DNA of 14,899 nt from Flammeovirgaceae bacterium (GTDB taxonomy: Bacteria > Bacteroidota > Bacteroidia > Cytophagales > Cyclobacteriaceae). The position numbers and the translations under genes are program-made. The notes under the pieces were generated by a model, which saw only the letters and a list, made by a program, of their open reading frames with translations, was not told the DNA's origin and ran no database searches. Shown here piece after piece: positions 14,439 to 14,899 of the stretch. Position 1 is the stretch's first letter. Every line of letters begins with the position of its first letter. The DNA is taken from contig QIEB01000065.1 of NCBI GenBank assembly GCA_003229495.1, positions 1 through 14,899 of the forward strand. Reading direction: 5' to 3'.

Positions 14439-14899
14439 ATACCTACTTCTACTATTGCTATTCTGTTCTCAGGTTTATGGACAGGAGTTAAACTGCAATG
14501 TAATTGTCAATGTGGGTCCTCAAGTAGAGACCACCGAAAGACGGGTTTTTAAAGACATGGAGAGCGCATTTTTTCAATTTATGAATGGGAGGAGATGGAC
14601 CAACGATGTTTTTACTAGTTCCGAGAAGATCAGTTGCAACATTATCATTACCATCGAAAGTCGGCCCGCGGTGGGAAACTTTACAGCATCAGTACAGATT
14701 CAGTCATCAAGACCTATTTTCAACAGCAATTACGAGTCGTTGATATTTAATTTTGCGGACCGTGACTGGCAATTCGAGTACACGGAGTCCCAACCTCTGG
14801 AATTCAACGACAACAGTTATACCAGTAATATTACCTCCATGTTGGCTTTCTATGCCTATGTGATTATTGGACTGGACTATGACTCGTTTGAAAAACTTG
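14398..14899 (+). CDS. DUF4835/PorD-like exported protein, N-terminal part, cut by window edge
   Basis: The frame is open from the ATG at 14398 to the window end (167 codons). A signal peptide runs to about residue 29 (Lys-Thr-Arg, then a Leu-rich core, then QVYGQ), followed by ELNCNVIVN, the typical mature start of DUF4835 proteins, and FKDMESAFFQFMNGRRWTND and YAYVIIGLDYDSF, both family-like. DUF4835 members are encoded after coaBC in many Bacteroidota and some databases label them PorD of the type IX secretion system; that function is not shown by the sequence. The ATG overlaps coaBC by 41 nt. Alternative starts inside the overlap (TTG at 14404) are possible. The context suggests the bamD promoter also drives this gene. 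Confidence 0.85.
   Translation, partial: MTLSNISLIIQKTRYLLLLLLFCSQVYGQELNCNVIVNVGPQVETTERRVFKDMESAFFQFMNGRRWTNDVFTSSEKISCNIIITIESRPAVGNFTASVQIQSSRPIFNSNYESLIFNFADRDWQFEYTESQPLEFNDNSYTSNITSMLAFYAYVIIGLDYDSFEKL

Noticed and set aside
1..14899. Defence system, prophage, insertion sequence, tRNA or rRNA gene.
   Set aside because: All long frames are accounted for by the genes listed, and no transposase, integrase, nuclease, toxin-antitoxin or structural RNA signature was recognised.

Overview
The window looks like chromosomal DNA of a Bacteroidota bacterium, probably class Cytophagia. The reasons are the -33/-7 promoter pattern (TTG about 20 nt before TAnnTTTG), the absence of Shine-Dalgarno sites, an OstA-like protein next to tilS, a bamD-rpoZ-coaBC-DUF4835 cluster, and a Bacteroidota-type secreted Asp-box (sortilin/VPS10-like) protein. 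The placement is from protein recognition and gene order; no search was run. Most of the window is housekeeping, and I see no defence island, prophage, CRISPR array, insertion sequence, rRNA or tRNA.

Left part (1-6843, all minus strand): a secreted Asp-box beta-propeller protein broken by one frameshift near 1262-1276 and running off the left edge; a 315-nt gap filled by two unrelated short tandem arrays (a 7-nt G-rich array and an 8-nt array); a PLP-dependent cystathionine synthase/lyase; the remnant of a MscS-type mechanosensitive channel gene with internal deletions; and a large membrane-anchored protein with a DUF3352-like start and a propeller-like C-terminal half.

Middle (6964-10250): an alpha/beta hydrolase with a TTG start (plus strand) converges on malate dehydrogenase (minus strand), the stop codons overlapping. 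Upstream of mdh is tilS, whose last codons are made of a third short tandem array (7-nt units).

Right part (10295-14899, plus strand): a gene set for the cell envelope and core metabolism. The OstA-like protein (LPS transport) is followed, after a well-formed promoter, by the tightly packed run bamD (outer-membrane protein assembly), rpoZ (RNA polymerase omega), coaBC (coenzyme A synthesis) and a DUF4835/PorD-like protein cut by the window edge.

The least explained feature is the set of three tandem arrays with different 7- or 8-nt units. Each lies between two minus-strand genes. Two overlap the stop-codon region of the upstream gene, and the third (a strong G-quadruplex candidate) abuts a predicted core promoter. 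The second most interesting is the MscS remnant, which still keeps an open 104-codon frame.
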